NCBI GenBank assembly: GCA_945889625.1
Contig: CAMDCE010000002.1
Location: 124,001-188,000, forward strand
From: Asaia bogorensis
GTDB lineage: Bacteria > Pseudomonadota > Alphaproteobacteria > Reyranellales > Reyranellaceae
Reading direction: 5' to 3'
DNA length: 64,000 nucleotides
Part shown: piece after piece, positions 44,400 to 52,985 of the stretch
Layout: each line of letters begins with the position of its first letter
Numbering within the stretch: the first letter of the stretch is position 1
Notes under the pieces: generated by a model
Database searches by the model: none
What the model saw: only the letters and a program-made list of their open reading frames with translations
What the model was told of the DNA's origin: nothing
Translations under genes and position numbers: made by a program

Positions 44400-44846
44400 T
44401 CAGATGAGTTTGGGAGGGCGTTCGGTACGGTCGCCCGAACGACTATCGAGCCTGTCTGAAATCCCGACAAGACGCAGGCTAGGCGGCTCGGGCGCGTCTA
44501 TGGGCCCCAGGGGGAGCGCAGCGAGGGCAGCATGACAAGCAACCGCGCAGCAACCGGTACCGTGGTGGCCGGCAGGTTGATCGTCCGAGCACGGAATGGA
44601 GCGCTCGATCACTGCCTCTGCCTGTCCCGCCAAATCCTCTGTTGCGAGGCCTAGGTCGCTTCGCCCGGATGAGTAGAGCGCGAGATTCTCGGACGGCGCA
44701 ACGGCAGAAGCTGCAGAAAGCGCCGACTGGCCGTGAATGGAGACGTGGCCACTGTGAGCAGCCGCCGTCCCGGCAGACAGCAGGAATCCCATCGCGGCAA
44801 GCGACGCGGCTCGCAGCAACCAAGAAAAGGGATTGGCTCGACGCAT
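44400..44846 (-). CDS. Secreted His/Cys-containing protein of the copper operon
   Basis: A 148-aa protein. A hydrophobic N-terminal segment (ASLAAMGFLLSAGTAAA) ends in a probable cleavage site and the mature part starts HSGHVSIHG. A second cluster, HHGTGCCAVACHAA, contains three cysteines and three histidines near residue 120. Both point to metal binding in the periplasm. No family recognised, though small proteins with such features occur in copper clusters. ATG 44846 was chosen; the frame is open to 44900, overlapping csoR's end. Confidence 0.7.
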   Translation of the reverse strand: MRRANPFSWLLRAASLAAMGFLLSAGTAAAHSGHVSIHGQSALSAASAVAPSENLALYSSGRSDLGLATEDLAGQAEAVIERSIPCSDDQPAGHHGTGCCAVACHAALAALPLGPIDAPEPPSLRLVGISDRLDSRSGDRTERPPKLI

Positions 44847-44901
44847 GGCCAAAAAAATGAGCCGGCCCTCCGGCCTTGTCAATCGCGGGGCGCCGCTCAT
44901 G

Positions 44902-45174
44902 CTAGCGGCGCTTGTCCAGGACTTCGATCAGCTCCTCGATCTTGACTTGGCGGTCACGCTCGGAGCCGGCGTGGAAGGCGTGCGCCACGCAATGCTGCAA
45001 ATGGTCGTGCAGGATCTCCTGCTCGACCTTGTCGATCGCCGCCCGCACTGCGCGAATCTGGGTCAGCACGTCGATGCAGTAGCGCTCGTCCTCGACCATG
45101 CGCGTCACGCCGCGCACCTGGCCCTCGATGCGGCTCAAGCGCGCGAGCTGGGACTTCTTGATGCGCTCATCCAT
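44902..45174 (-). CDS. csoR: CsoR-type copper-sensing repressor
   Basis: A 90-aa four-helix repressor of the CsoR/RcnR family. The Cu(I) ligands C33, H58 and C62 are spaced exactly as in Mycobacterium CsoR (C36, H61, C65). Copper binding releases it from DNA. ATG 45174 coincides with the predicted transcription start of its own promoter, so its mRNA appears leaderless. The upstream open frame to 45282 overlaps the operator and was rejected. Confidence 0.93.
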   Translation of the reverse strand: MDERIKKSQLARLSRIEGQVRGVTRMVEDERYCIDVLTQIRAVRAAIDKVEQEILHDHLQHCVAHAFHAGSERDRQVKIEELIEVLDKRR

Positions 45175-45176
45175 GC

Positions 45177-45212
45177 TTGAACTATACCCCCGTAGGGTAT
45201 AAATGGCAAGCA
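45177..45212. promoter_or_regulatory. Divergent csoR/copA promoters with a shared CsoR operator
   Basis: TATACCC-CCGTA-GGGTATA (45183-45201) is a perfect 7-bp-arm palindrome resembling known CsoR boxes. The csoR promoter reads TTGCCA (45204-45209, minus), 17-bp spacer, TATAGT (45181-45186). The copA promoter reads TTGAAC (45177-45182), 15-bp spacer, TATAAA (45198-45203). Both predicted starts fall at the start codons (45174 and 45212). The single palindrome overlaps both promoters and could silence both genes. Confidence 0.7.
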
Positions 45213-47455
45213 TGGAAACCGCGACCGCGATCGATCCCGTCTGTGGCATGAAGGTGAAGGTCGCCGGCGCCAAGAGCACCACGCTTCACGCCGGCCACAC
45301 CTATTACTTCTGCAACCCCAAGTGCCTGGCGAAGTTCACCGCCGAGCCCGACCGCTACCTGACGCCCGGCGAGGCCAAACCCGCCCCGGCCGGCACGATC
45401 TTCACCTGTCCCATGCATCCGCAAGTGCGCCAGGTCGGGCCGGGGAGCTGTCCGATCTGCGGCATGGCGTTGGAGCCCGCCGAGGTCTCGCTCGAGCAGG
45501 GTCCCAACGAGGAGCTGATCGACATGACCCGGCGTTTCTGGGTCGGACTCGCGATCACACTACCGGTCGTAGTGCTGGAGATGGGCGGCCATCTCTTCGA
45601 CCTCCACGCGCTGGTCTCGGCACAGATGTCGGCCTGGCTGCAGCTCGTCTTCGCCACACCGGTCGTGTTGTGGGCCGGCTGGCCATTCTTCGTACGCGGC
45701 GCACAGTCGATCGCGCGGCGCGCCCTCAATATGTTCACCCTGATCGCCATCGGCACCGGTGCCGCCTGGCTCTACAGCATCGTGGCGACACTGGCGCCGC
45801 ACCTCTTCCCGCAATCGTTTCGCGACATCCATGGCACCGTACCGGTCTATTTCGAGGCGGCGTCCGTCATCGTGGTGCTGGTGCTGGTGGGCCAGGTGCT
45901 GGAACTGCGCGCCCGCGAGACGACCAGCGGCGCCATCAAGGCTCTGTTGAAGCTGGCGCCCCGTTTGGCGCTCAAGGTCGAGTCCGATGGCCACGACAGC
46001 GAGGTGCCGATCGAGTCCATCGTCCTGGGCGATCGTTTGCGCGTACGACCAGGCGAGAAGGTGCCAGTCGACGGCGTCGTGACCGACGGCCAGAGCGCCG
46101 TCGACGAATCGATGATCACCGGCGAGCCGATGCCGGTCGCCAAGCAAGCCGGCAGCCGGGTGATCGGCGGCACGGTCAACGGCAGCGGCGGCTTCGTGCT
46201 GAAAGCCGAGCGGGTTGGTGCCGATACCATGCTGGCGCGCATCGTCGGCCTGGTCGCCGAAGCGCAGCGCAGCCGCGCGCCCATCCAGGGTCTCGCTGAC
46301 GTCGTGGCATCGTGGTTCGTGCCGGCGGTGATCGCCGTCGCCGCGGCAAGCTTTGCCGCCTGGAGCCTGTGGGGGCCCTCGCCCGCCTTCACCTACGCGC
46401 TGATCGCCGCCGTCTCGGTGCTGATCATCGCCTGCCCCTGCGCGTTGGGGCTCGCCACGCCGATGTCGATCATGGTGGGCGTCGGCAGGGGCGCCGGGGT
46501 GGGCATTCTGATCCGCAACGCCGAGGCGCTGGAGCGGCTGGAAAAGGTCGACACGCTGGTGGTCGACAAGACTGGCACGCTGACCGAGGGCCGGCCGAAG
46601 ATAACCAACGTGACCGGAGGGCTCGAAATGCTGCGCCTGGCAGCCAGTCTCGAGCGTGGCAGCGAGCACCCGATCGCCAGGATGATCGTCGCGGCGGCGG
46701 AAGAGCGGCATCTTGCGCTGTCGCCCGTGAGCGAATTTCGTGCCGAGGCCGGTCGCGGCGTGTCAGGCATCGTCGAGGGCAGGCGCATGCTCCTGGGCAC
46801 CGCGCGCCTGCTGAGGGAAAACGGCGTCGATTCCGGGAGCCTTCAGCGCCAAGTGATGCTGGCCGTCGATGGCAAGCTTGCCGGCACCATCTCCATCGAA
46901 GACCCCATCAAGGTCACGACACCTGAAGCCTTGAAAAGCCTGCGCGAGTCAGGTGTGCGCGTGGTCATGCTGACCGGCGACAACAAGCGCACGGCCGAAG
47001 CCGTGGCCAAGGAGCTCGGCATCGAGGAAGTGCACGCCGACGTGCTGCCCGAAGACAAGGCGGCGATCGTCCAGCGCCTCCAACGCGAAGGCAGGGTTGT
47101 CGCCATGGCGGGCGACGGCATCAACGATGCGCCGGCGCTCGCCGCCGCGGATGTCGGCATCGCCATGGGCACGGGCACCGACATCGCCATCGAAAGTGCG
47201 TCGGTTACCCTGGTGAAGGGCGACCTGCGCGGCATTGCGCGGGCGCGCAAGCTCTCGCGCGCCACGATGCGCAACATCCGGCAGAACCTGTTCTTCGCCT
47301 TTGTCTACAATGCTGCAGGCGTGCCAATTGCGGCGGGCGTGCTCTATCCGATATTCGGCCTCCTGCTGAGTCCGGTTTTCGCCGCCGCAGCGATGTCGCT
47401 GAGCTCGGTCAGCGTGATCGCCAATGCGCTGAGGCTCCGCCAGATCCGGCTGTAG
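45212..47455 (+). CDS. copA: Copper-exporting P1B-type ATPase
   Basis: A 747-aa P-type ATPase. The N-terminus has a YHS domain ([10 protein letters not shown] to [10 protein letters not shown]) and a heavy-metal-binding segment FTCPMHPQV...[11 protein letters not shown], instead of the usual HMA domain. The core has CPC (408-410), phosphorylation D452 in [11 protein letters not shown] in GSEHPIAR, and [10 protein letters not shown]. Eight helices and [14 protein letters not shown] at the end fit Cu(I) class. Start ATG 45212 (another at 45203 lies in the -10) follows from the predicted promoter. Confidence 0.94.
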   Translation: METATAIDPVCGMKVKVAGAKSTTLHAGHTYYFCNPKCLAKFTAEPDRYLTPGEAKPAPAGTIFTCPMHPQVRQVGPGSCPICGMALEPAEVSLEQGPNEELIDMTRRFWVGLAITLPVVVLEMGGHLFDLHALVSAQMSAWLQLVFATPVVLWAGWPFFVRGAQSIARRALNMFTLIAIGTGAAWLYSIVATLAPHLFPQSFRDIHGTVPVYFEAASVIVVLVLVGQVLELRARETTSGAIKALLKLAPRLALKVESDGHDSEVPIESIVLGDRLRVRPGEKVPVDGVVTDGQSAVDESMITGEPMPVAKQAGSRVIGGTVNGSGGFVLKAERVGADTMLARIVGLVAEAQRSRAPIQGLADVVASWFVPAVIAVAAASFAAWSLWGPSPAFTYALIAAVSVLIIACPCALGLATPMSIMVGVGRGAGVGILIRNAEALERLEKVDTLVVDKTGTLTEGRPKITNVTGGLEMLRLAASLERGSEHPIARMIVAAAEERHLALSPVSEFRAEAGRGVSGIVEGRRMLLGTARLLRENGVDSGSLQRQVMLAVDGKLAGTISIEDPIKVTTPEALKSLRESGVRVVMLTGDNKRTAEAVAKELGIEEVHADVLPEDKAAIVQRLQREGRVVAMAGDGINDAPALAAADVGIAMGTGTDIAIESASVTLVKGDLRGIARARKLSRATMRNIRQNLFFAFVYNAAGVPIAAGVLYPIFGLLLSPVFAAAAMSLSSVSVIANALRLRQIRL

Positions 47456-47530
47456 GTGCGGCAAATCGGAACGGGCGTGTCGCTTTACGCTTGATCGCCG
47501 GCCCGCGGCGGCCAAAATTGCCGCAGGACC

Positions 47531-47872
47531 ATGCTGCTGATCCATCGCTCTGCCCGCGCCGCCAACGCCGTCCGGACCGTATCGCCCGGCGGCGAGATCT
47601 TTGTCGCCTCGGTGGTGATCTGCATGATCCTGGCCGCGTTCGGCGACGCCGTGGACCCGGCGCTGTTCGGCGAGGCAAGCCTTGAATTCGCCCTGTTCGA
47701 CCTCGGCGCCGAGAGCTCGGTTCTCGCCATGCGCCACTGGTCGCTGCTGCAGCTCCTGATGGCCGGAGGCGCTCTCGCCACCGGCATCGGCGCGATCGGC
47801 GTCGCCGGCGTCGCGCTGGTCAAGGCGCTCCGGGCGTCCCCGCGCCGGCCCATCGACAAGGTTCCCATTTAG
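47531..47872 (+). CDS. Small membrane protein of unknown function
   Basis: A 113-aa protein with two hydrophobic helices (about 23-42 and 72-96), otherwise unrecognised. ATG 47531 follows a weak AGGA. It stands 75 bp after copA and 89 bp before the TerC-like gene, all on the plus strand, so it might be co-transcribed with either. Codon composition is consistent with a gene, but I have no family evidence. Confidence 0.5.
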   Translation: MLLIHRSARAANAVRTVSPGGEIFVASVVICMILAAFGDAVDPALFGEASLEFALFDLGAESSVLAMRHWSLLQLLMAGGALATGIGAIGVAGVALVKALRASPRRPIDKVPI

Positions 47873-47961
47873 CTCCGACGACTGACTGAAAGCGCCGTGG
47901 CCGCCTTCGATCGACGAGGATGGCCCGCGGTTCACGTTCCTTTTTCGTTGGAGATAACGTC

Positions 47962-48867
47962 GTGGAATCTGAGTTCTTTTCGGCCGCATTCCTGTCGGCC
48001 CTGTTCGCCATCGTCCTGATCGACCTCGTTCTGGCGGGCGACAATGCCCTGATCATCGGCCTGGTCGCCCGCAACCTGCCGAAGGACCGGCAGCGCCAGG
48101 TCATCTTCTGGGGCACCTTCGGCGCCATCGCCACGCGCGCCGTGATGGCGATCGTGGTGGTGTGGATCTTGAACCTGCCGGGCTTCATGCTGGCCGGCGG
48201 CATCGCGCTGGTGTGGATCGCCCGCAAGCTCCTGACCCCCGACCCCGAGGACGATGCGAGCCACGCCGCCAAGGCGCCGGCAGCCTCGTTCGCCGCAGCG
48301 GTCCGCACCATCGTCGTGGCCGACGCCGTCATGGGCGTCGACAACGTGCTGGCGATCGGCGGCGCGGCCTCGGGCAGCATCGTGCTGATCGTGCTGGGGC
48401 TTGCGATCAGCGTGCCGATCATCGTCTGGGGCAGTCACCTCGTGATCAGGCTGGTCGACCGCTTCCCGTCGGTCATTCTGCTCGGCGGCGTCGTGCTGGC
48501 ATGGACCGGCTACTCGATGGTCGTGCGCGAGCCGCTGCTGGCCTCGTGGTTCGCCGGTCATGCCGCGACCAAGCTGGTGATCGCGATCCTGATCTTCTCG
48601 ATCTCGCTCGCGCCCTGGTACACCGCGCGCCTGCCCGAGCGGAGCAAGCCGGTCGCTGTGCTGCTGCCGGCCCTGCTGATCTGGCTGCTCGGCTTCGAGA
48701 TCGCCGCCAGCGTCTGGCAGGTGCAGGTCGATTACCTGCTGGCCACCACCTCGGGCGAATACATGCTCGATGGCCTGCGCTGGATCGGCTGGCTGCCGCT
48801 CGCTGGGGCGTTTCTCTGGCTGCGCGAGCAGCTGGGCGCGCGCCCAGGCCGCACGGCCCGGGGCTGA
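47962..48867 (+). CDS. TerC/YjbE-family integral membrane protein
   Basis: A 301-aa protein with about seven to eight helices. Signature elements are VLAGDNALIIGLV and ADAVMGVDNVLAI, with Asp residues in transmembrane helices, as in the TerC family. Members are tied to metal (Mn, Te) resistance and metallation of exported proteins. GTG 47962 follows TTGGAGATAAC and is preferred over an upstream ATG at 47920. A Mn-sensing leader (yybP-ykoY) is not present in the short gap. Confidence 0.87.
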   Translation: MESEFFSAAFLSALFAIVLIDLVLAGDNALIIGLVARNLPKDRQRQVIFWGTFGAIATRAVMAIVVVWILNLPGFMLAGGIALVWIARKLLTPDPEDDASHAAKAPAASFAAAVRTIVVADAVMGVDNVLAIGGAASGSIVLIVLGLAISVPIIVWGSHLVIRLVDRFPSVILLGGVVLAWTGYSMVVREPLLASWFAGHAATKLVIAILIFSISLAPWYTARLPERSKPVAVLLPALLIWLLGFEIAASVWQVQVDYLLATTSGEYMLDGLRWIGWLPLAGAFLWLREQLGARPGRTARG

Positions 48868-48888
48868 TCGAAAAATCGGGGCGGCGGC

Positions 48889-49917
48889 CTACTCCGCCGC
48901 CGCCTCGATCAGGTTGCTGTCGTTGGACACGGTCGCCTTGTCCTCGGCGCCCCACAGCTTGCGGGTCGCCTTGAAGCGTGACAGCAGGAACTCGCCGGAC
49001 TGGATCGGCGGATACTGGGCGTCGGAGTCAGAGACGCCCAGATCGCGCGGATCGACGACCGTGCGGAAATTGGGATTGCAGAACAGCGGCATGGAATAGC
49101 GCGACTGGTTCTGCAGATGGACCACGCGATGCACCGTCGCCTTGAAGCGGCCGTTGGTCCAGCGCTTCATCAGCTCGCCGATGTTGATGACGTAGCTGCC
49201 GCGCAGCGGCGTCGCGGCAATCCACTTGCCGTCCTTGCCCATGACTTCCAGCCCGCCCAGGCTGTCCTGCCACAGGATGGTGACGATGCCATGGTCGGTG
49301 TGCGGGCCCGAGGCCTGGTCGGAAATGTGCAGGCCGGCGGCGCCGAGATAGTGGTTGATCACCATGTCGGCGACCGGCTTGGTGAAATGCCGGGTGAAGA
49401 AATCCTCGGGCTTGTCGAGATAGAGCGCGAAGCCCTCGAGGATCTTCATGCCGAGCTTGAACGTCTCGCCGTAGTAGGACTCGACCGCCTCGCGGAAGCC
49501 CGGCATGTCCGGCCAGATGTTCGGGGCGTAGAGCGGCGTGCCTGCCTTGACCTCGGGATCGTCGGCCGTCACCGGGAAGCCGATATCGAAGTTGTCCCTC
49601 GCGCTGGGCTTGCCGTTGCGGTGAACGACGTCGCCGACCTCGCGATAGCCGCGGTTGTTCTTGTCGGCCTTGACCTTCAGCCGCTCTGCCTCGGGCAGCC
49701 GAAAGAACCTGTCGGCCATGGCCACCGCCTGGTCGATCGTCTCGACGGGAACGTTGTGGTTGGTGGCATAGAAGAAGCCGATGTCGTCGCAGGCGGCACC
49801 GATCCTGGCCGCGACCGCCTTCTTGGCCGCCGGATCGCTGGAATAAAGCCCGCCGATGTCGATCACCGGGATGCCGGCCGGCATTGCCTGAGCTTGTGCC
49901 GAAAGACCTGCTGCCAT
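48889..49917 (-). CDS. 2-oxoglutarate/Fe(II) oxygenase, isopenicillin N synthase family
   Basis: A 342-aa oxygenase of the IPNS/DIOX type. The N-terminal IPVIDIGGLYS and DIGFFYATNHNVP mark the family. The iron ligands are H-x-D in GPHTDHGIVT and a distal His in ATVHRVVH; the 2OG-binding Arg and Ser are in SRYSMPLF. ATG 49917 follows GGAGGCAC. The frame is open into the permease gene upstream but that is not translated sense. It follows the ABC importer genes by 23 bp, so it may act on the imported compound. Confidence 0.9.
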   Translation of the reverse strand: MAAGLSAQAQAMPAGIPVIDIGGLYSSDPAAKKAVAARIGAACDDIGFFYATNHNVPVETIDQAVAMADRFFRLPEAERLKVKADKNNRGYREVGDVVHRNGKPSARDNFDIGFPVTADDPEVKAGTPLYAPNIWPDMPGFREAVESYYGETFKLGMKILEGFALYLDKPEDFFTRHFTKPVADMVINHYLGAAGLHISDQASGPHTDHGIVTILWQDSLGGLEVMGKDGKWIAATPLRGSYVINIGELMKRWTNGRFKATVHRVVHLQNQSRYSMPLFCNPNFRTVVDPRDLGVSDSDAQYPPIQSGEFLLSRFKATRKLWGAEDKATVSNDSNLIEAAAE

Positions 49918-49940
49918 TTGTGCCTCCAACGCTTGGAAAC

Positions 49941-50789
49941 CTAGCCGCGCCGCTGCTCGCCGGCCACCCGCCGATCCTGGCGCCGATCCTGGCGCCAATC
50001 CAGCCGCCTGCCCAGCGCATGGACGAAGGAATATATCAGGAAAGACAGACCCGTTGCGATCAAAGCGACGGCATAGACCTGGTCGCCGCGGTAGTTCTGC
50101 ATGGCGTGGTTGATGACGTAGCCGAGCCCGGTGGATGAAATCATCCATTCGGCGGCGATCGCCACAATGATTGCGCCCGAGCCGGTGATTTCCTGCGCCG
50201 CCACGATCGAGGGGATGGCGTAGGGCAGCCGCACCTGGCTGAAGGTCTGCCACCAGCTCGCGTTGAGGATGCGCATGCGGTCGAGCTGGACCTCGTCGGC
50301 TGCCCGCAGGCCTGCCATGGTGTTGACCAGCACCGGAAAGAAGCCCGACAGCGCCACGATGGCGGTCTTGCTCAGGATCGAATCGCCGAACGCCAGCATC
50401 AGAACCGAGATCAAGGCGATGTAGGGCACGTTGCGCAGCGTGATCGCGGCCGGCATCAGCATGTGCCGGGTCGGCGGCAGCAGATCGAACAGGATCGCAA
50501 GCCCGATGCCCGCGATGTTGGCCCACAGAAAGCCGATCGTCGCCACCTTCAGGGTCGCCAGCAGATTGACGAAGATGAAGGCGCGGTCGACCCACAGCAC
50601 GTCGAGCACGCGCTCGGGCTTGGGAATCACGAAGGCCGGCAGGCCGGAGAACCAGATCGCGAGGTACCACAGCGCCAGCACCGAGCAGACCGGCGCCAGC
50701 ACACGCAGCGCCACCATGCCAAGCCGCGGCAGCAGCGGTGGCGGCGCTGGCCGGGTCGGGTCGCTGGGCAGCGCCATGTCGGCCGGCAT
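49941..50789 (-). CDS. ABC transporter permease, SsuC/TauC type
   Basis: A 282-aa permease with six helices and the EAA-like loop ASWWQTFSQVRLPYAIPSIVAAQEI. The class serves taurine, sulfonates, nitrate and riboflavin/pyrimidine precursors. Start ATG 50789 lies 2 bp after the ATPase stop, so translation is coupled. The N-terminus is Pro-rich. C-terminus carries the odd repeated basic stretch RRQDRRVAGEQRRG; DNA there shows a tandem GGCGCCGATCCT-like duplication. Confidence 0.88.
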   Translation of the reverse strand: MPADMALPSDPTRPAPPPLLPRLGMVALRVLAPVCSVLALWYLAIWFSGLPAFVIPKPERVLDVLWVDRAFIFVNLLATLKVATIGFLWANIAGIGLAILFDLLPPTRHMLMPAAITLRNVPYIALISVLMLAFGDSILSKTAIVALSGFFPVLVNTMAGLRAADEVQLDRMRILNASWWQTFSQVRLPYAIPSIVAAQEITGSGAIIVAIAAEWMISSTGLGYVINHAMQNYRGDQVYAVALIATGLSFLIYSFVHALGRRLDWRQDRRQDRRVAGEQRRG

Positions 50790-50791
50790 GG

Positions 50792-51544
50792 TCAGGCCGC
50801 CTCCGCTTTTTCCATCAGGAGACTGCGCACGTGGGCTGCGGTGGCGACGAAGCGCGGATCCTGGCGGAACGAGGCGTCGCGCGGCCGCGGCACCTGCACC
50901 GACACGACCTCGAGCACGCGGCCGGGCGCCGGCGAGAACACCAGCAGCCGGTCGGCCAGCATGACCGCCTCGTCGATATGATGGGTGACGAACAGCACGG
51001 TCTTGGGCCGCGTCGCCAACTCGCGGTCGAACCACTCGCCGATCTCCTCGCGCTTCATCTCGTCGAGGGCGGCGAAGGGCTCGTCCATCAGCAGCACGGA
51101 GGGATCGTGCGCCATGGCGGAGGCGATATTGACCCGCTGCAGCATGCCGCCGGAGAGCTCGCGGGCGCGCTTGGTCTCGTGGCCCTCGAGACCGAACTCG
51201 CGCAGCACGGTGGCGGGATCGAAACCGACACGGCCGGCGATCTTCTGGGTGAAGCGCACGTCGTCGATGGCGCGCTTCCACGGCAGCACGGCGGGGCGCT
51301 GCGAGACGAGGCCGAGCAGGCGCTTGCGCCGCGCCTCGGCCGCCGAATCGGCACCGATGCGGACCTCGCCGGTCGTCGGCTCCTGCAGGTCGGCGACGAT
51401 GCGCAGCAACGTCGTCTTGCCGCAACCCGACGGGCCAACCAGGGCGACCAATTCACCGGCCGCGATCTCCAGATCGACCGGGCGGAGCGCCCAGGTGTCG
51501 CCGAAACGCCGCGAGACGTTGCGGATGGAGATCGCCGCGGCCAC
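50792..51544 (-). CDS. ABC transporter ATP-binding protein, SsuB/TauB type
   Basis: A 250-aa ABC ATPase. Walker A GPSGCGKTTLL, Q-loop LVSQRPAVLPWK, signature LSGGMLQRV, Walker B VLLMDEPFAALD and switch VTHHIDEA all intact. The Q-loop/Trp context is typical of nitrate/sulfonate-type ATPases. It forms an importer with the permease downstream and the binding protein upstream. Confidence 0.93.
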   Translation of the reverse strand: MAAAISIRNVSRRFGDTWALRPVDLEIAAGELVALVGPSGCGKTTLLRIVADLQEPTTGEVRIGADSAAEARRKRLLGLVSQRPAVLPWKRAIDDVRFTQKIAGRVGFDPATVLREFGLEGHETKRARELSGGMLQRVNIASAMAHDPSVLLMDEPFAALDEMKREEIGEWFDRELATRPKTVLFVTHHIDEAVMLADRLLVFSPAPGRVLEVVSVQVPRPRDASFRQDPRFVATAAHVRSLLMEKAEAA

Positions 51545-51559
51545 TGGGCGAACCCCGGA

Positions 51560-52585
51560 CTACTTCTTGGGAAGGTAGTCGTCGGTCATGACTTCCGAGG
51601 CCGGCACTGTCTTGGGGATCTGGTCGCCGTCCTTGAGGAAGCCGATCATCTGCTGCCAGATCTCGGGGTTCATCCAGAGCAGGCCGTGCTTCTTCGAGTC
51701 CTCGCTCTGGTACAGCGGGTTCTGCAACTTGAAGCGCCAGGCGAGCTTCTTGGCATCCTCGATCTGGCCGGGGAACTTGGACAGGATCTCGACCGACTCG
51801 GCGGGATTGTCGATCACGAACTGCATGCCGCGCTGCACGGCCTTGAGGTAGCGCCGCACCAGCTCGGGATTCTTCTTCAGCGTATCGCCCGAAGCGAAGA
51901 TCACGTCGACGTAGAGGGGGATGCCATGGTCGGCGAAGCGCGTGGCCTTCCAGGTCTTGCCCTTCACCGTCGCCGGCGCATCGGGCTTCATCGCTTCCTG
52001 CTCGATCTGATAGGTCTGGTTCACCACCCAGCCGAGGAAGAAATCGACCTGGCCCACCATCAGGGGCTCGGCCGTGCCTTGCACGGTGACGATCTTGACC
52101 TTGGAGGCGTCGACGCCGTTGGCCTTCATGAAGGCGCGCAGGGAGAATTCGGTGCCGGCCTGCACGCCGACGGTCTTGCCTTCCATGTCCTTGGGCTTGG
52201 GCGTGGGCGCGCTGGGCGCGCCAATGCTGAGATAGGCCGTCGGCGCCTGCTGGAACAATGTGCCGATCGCCACGACGTCGACCGGATCCTTCGCCAGACG
52301 CGCGGTCACCAGCGCCATGCCGTTGGTCGCGATGCCGAACTGCGCTTGCCCCACCGCAACGATGGGAATCGGGTTCTTGCCCGGACCGCCGTCGACCAGC
52401 TTGTGGTCGATGCCTTCATCTTTGAAGTAGCCCTTGGCCTCGGCGATCATGAGCGGCGCGTATTCGCCGATGCGCAGCCAACCGAGTTGGGTGACGGCCG
52501 TCATCTGCTGGGCATTGGCCTCGAGCCCGACAAGACCGATGGCGGCGGCCACCAGGATGGCCAGACGATGATTCACTGCACCCAT
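51560..52585 (-). CDS. ABC substrate-binding protein, NMT1/THI5-like
   Basis: A 341-aa periplasmic binding protein. Signal MGAVNHRLAILVAAAIGLVGLEANA is split here (AILVAAAIGLVGLEANA). The mature part reads TQLGWLRIGEYAPLMIAEAKGYFKDEG, typical of THI5/NMT1/SsuA proteins, which bind pyrimidines, sulfonates or aromatic acids. ATG 52585 was preferred; the extension to 52675 has no sense. The ligand cannot be predicted. First gene of the operon. Confidence 0.9.
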   Translation of the reverse strand: MGAVNHRLAILVAAAIGLVGLEANAQQMTAVTQLGWLRIGEYAPLMIAEAKGYFKDEGIDHKLVDGGPGKNPIPIVAVGQAQFGIATNGMALVTARLAKDPVDVVAIGTLFQQAPTAYLSIGAPSAPTPKPKDMEGKTVGVQAGTEFSLRAFMKANGVDASKVKIVTVQGTAEPLMVGQVDFFLGWVVNQTYQIEQEAMKPDAPATVKGKTWKATRFADHGIPLYVDVIFASGDTLKKNPELVRRYLKAVQRGMQFVIDNPAESVEILSKFPGQIEDAKKLAWRFKLQNPLYQSEDSKKHGLLWMNPEIWQQMIGFLKDGDQIPKTVPASEVMTDDYLPKK

Positions 52586-52695
52586 GTTTCCCCCTCGCAC
52601 CCGTTGATTGCCGGCAAATCTAGCACCTTGGGCGGTGCAAATGTCATGCCGGCAAGCGCTTGCCCGCGACCACATCGAAGCCTAGGAAAAGCGCC

Positions 52696-52959
52696 ATGAA
52701 TCGTACTCTTCTGCTGTTCCTCGCCGCCGTCCTGCTGGCGCTCCCGGCTTCGGCCCAGAGCGACGATGCCGCCTACTGCAGCCAGCTCGGCGCCCTCGCG
52801 CTGCGCTACCTCACCGGTGGCACCGTCGAGGGACGCGGCGTGCCCGACCTGCAGACGCGGTCGGCCATCGACGACTGCAGCAAGGGCAACATTGCCGCCG
52901 GCATTCCGGTGCTGGAACGCAAGTTGCGCAGCAACGGCTTCACGCTTCCCAAGCGCTGA
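52696..52959 (+). CDS. Small secreted protein with two cysteines
   Basis: An 87-aa protein with signal peptide MNRTLLLFLAAVLLALPASA. The 67-residue mature part has two Cys (YCSQLG and DDCSKG), which may form a disulfide, and looks helical. Not recognised. ATG 52696 follows a GGAAAA site. A 14-bp tandem repeat starts at its stop codon. It is divergent from the ABC operon. Confidence 0.65.
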   Translation: MNRTLLLFLAAVLLALPASAQSDDAAYCSQLGALALRYLTGGTVEGRGVPDLQTRSAIDDCSKGNIAAGIPVLERKLRSNGFTLPKR

Positions 52960-52985
52960 TGCCCCAGCGCTGATGCCCCAGCGCT
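52953..52985. repeat. 14-bp tandem duplication at a stop codon
   Basis: GCGCTGATGCCCCA occurs twice in a row (52953-52966, 52967-52980) and begins a third time (GCGCT, 52981-52985). The first copy contains the stop codon of the small secreted protein and the third touches the end of purC. A slippage-type duplication. Confidence 0.85.

Noticed and set aside
47873..47961. Possible Mn-sensing yybP-ykoY leader before the TerC-like gene
   Set aside because: The gap is only 89 bp and I could not find the conserved paired loops.
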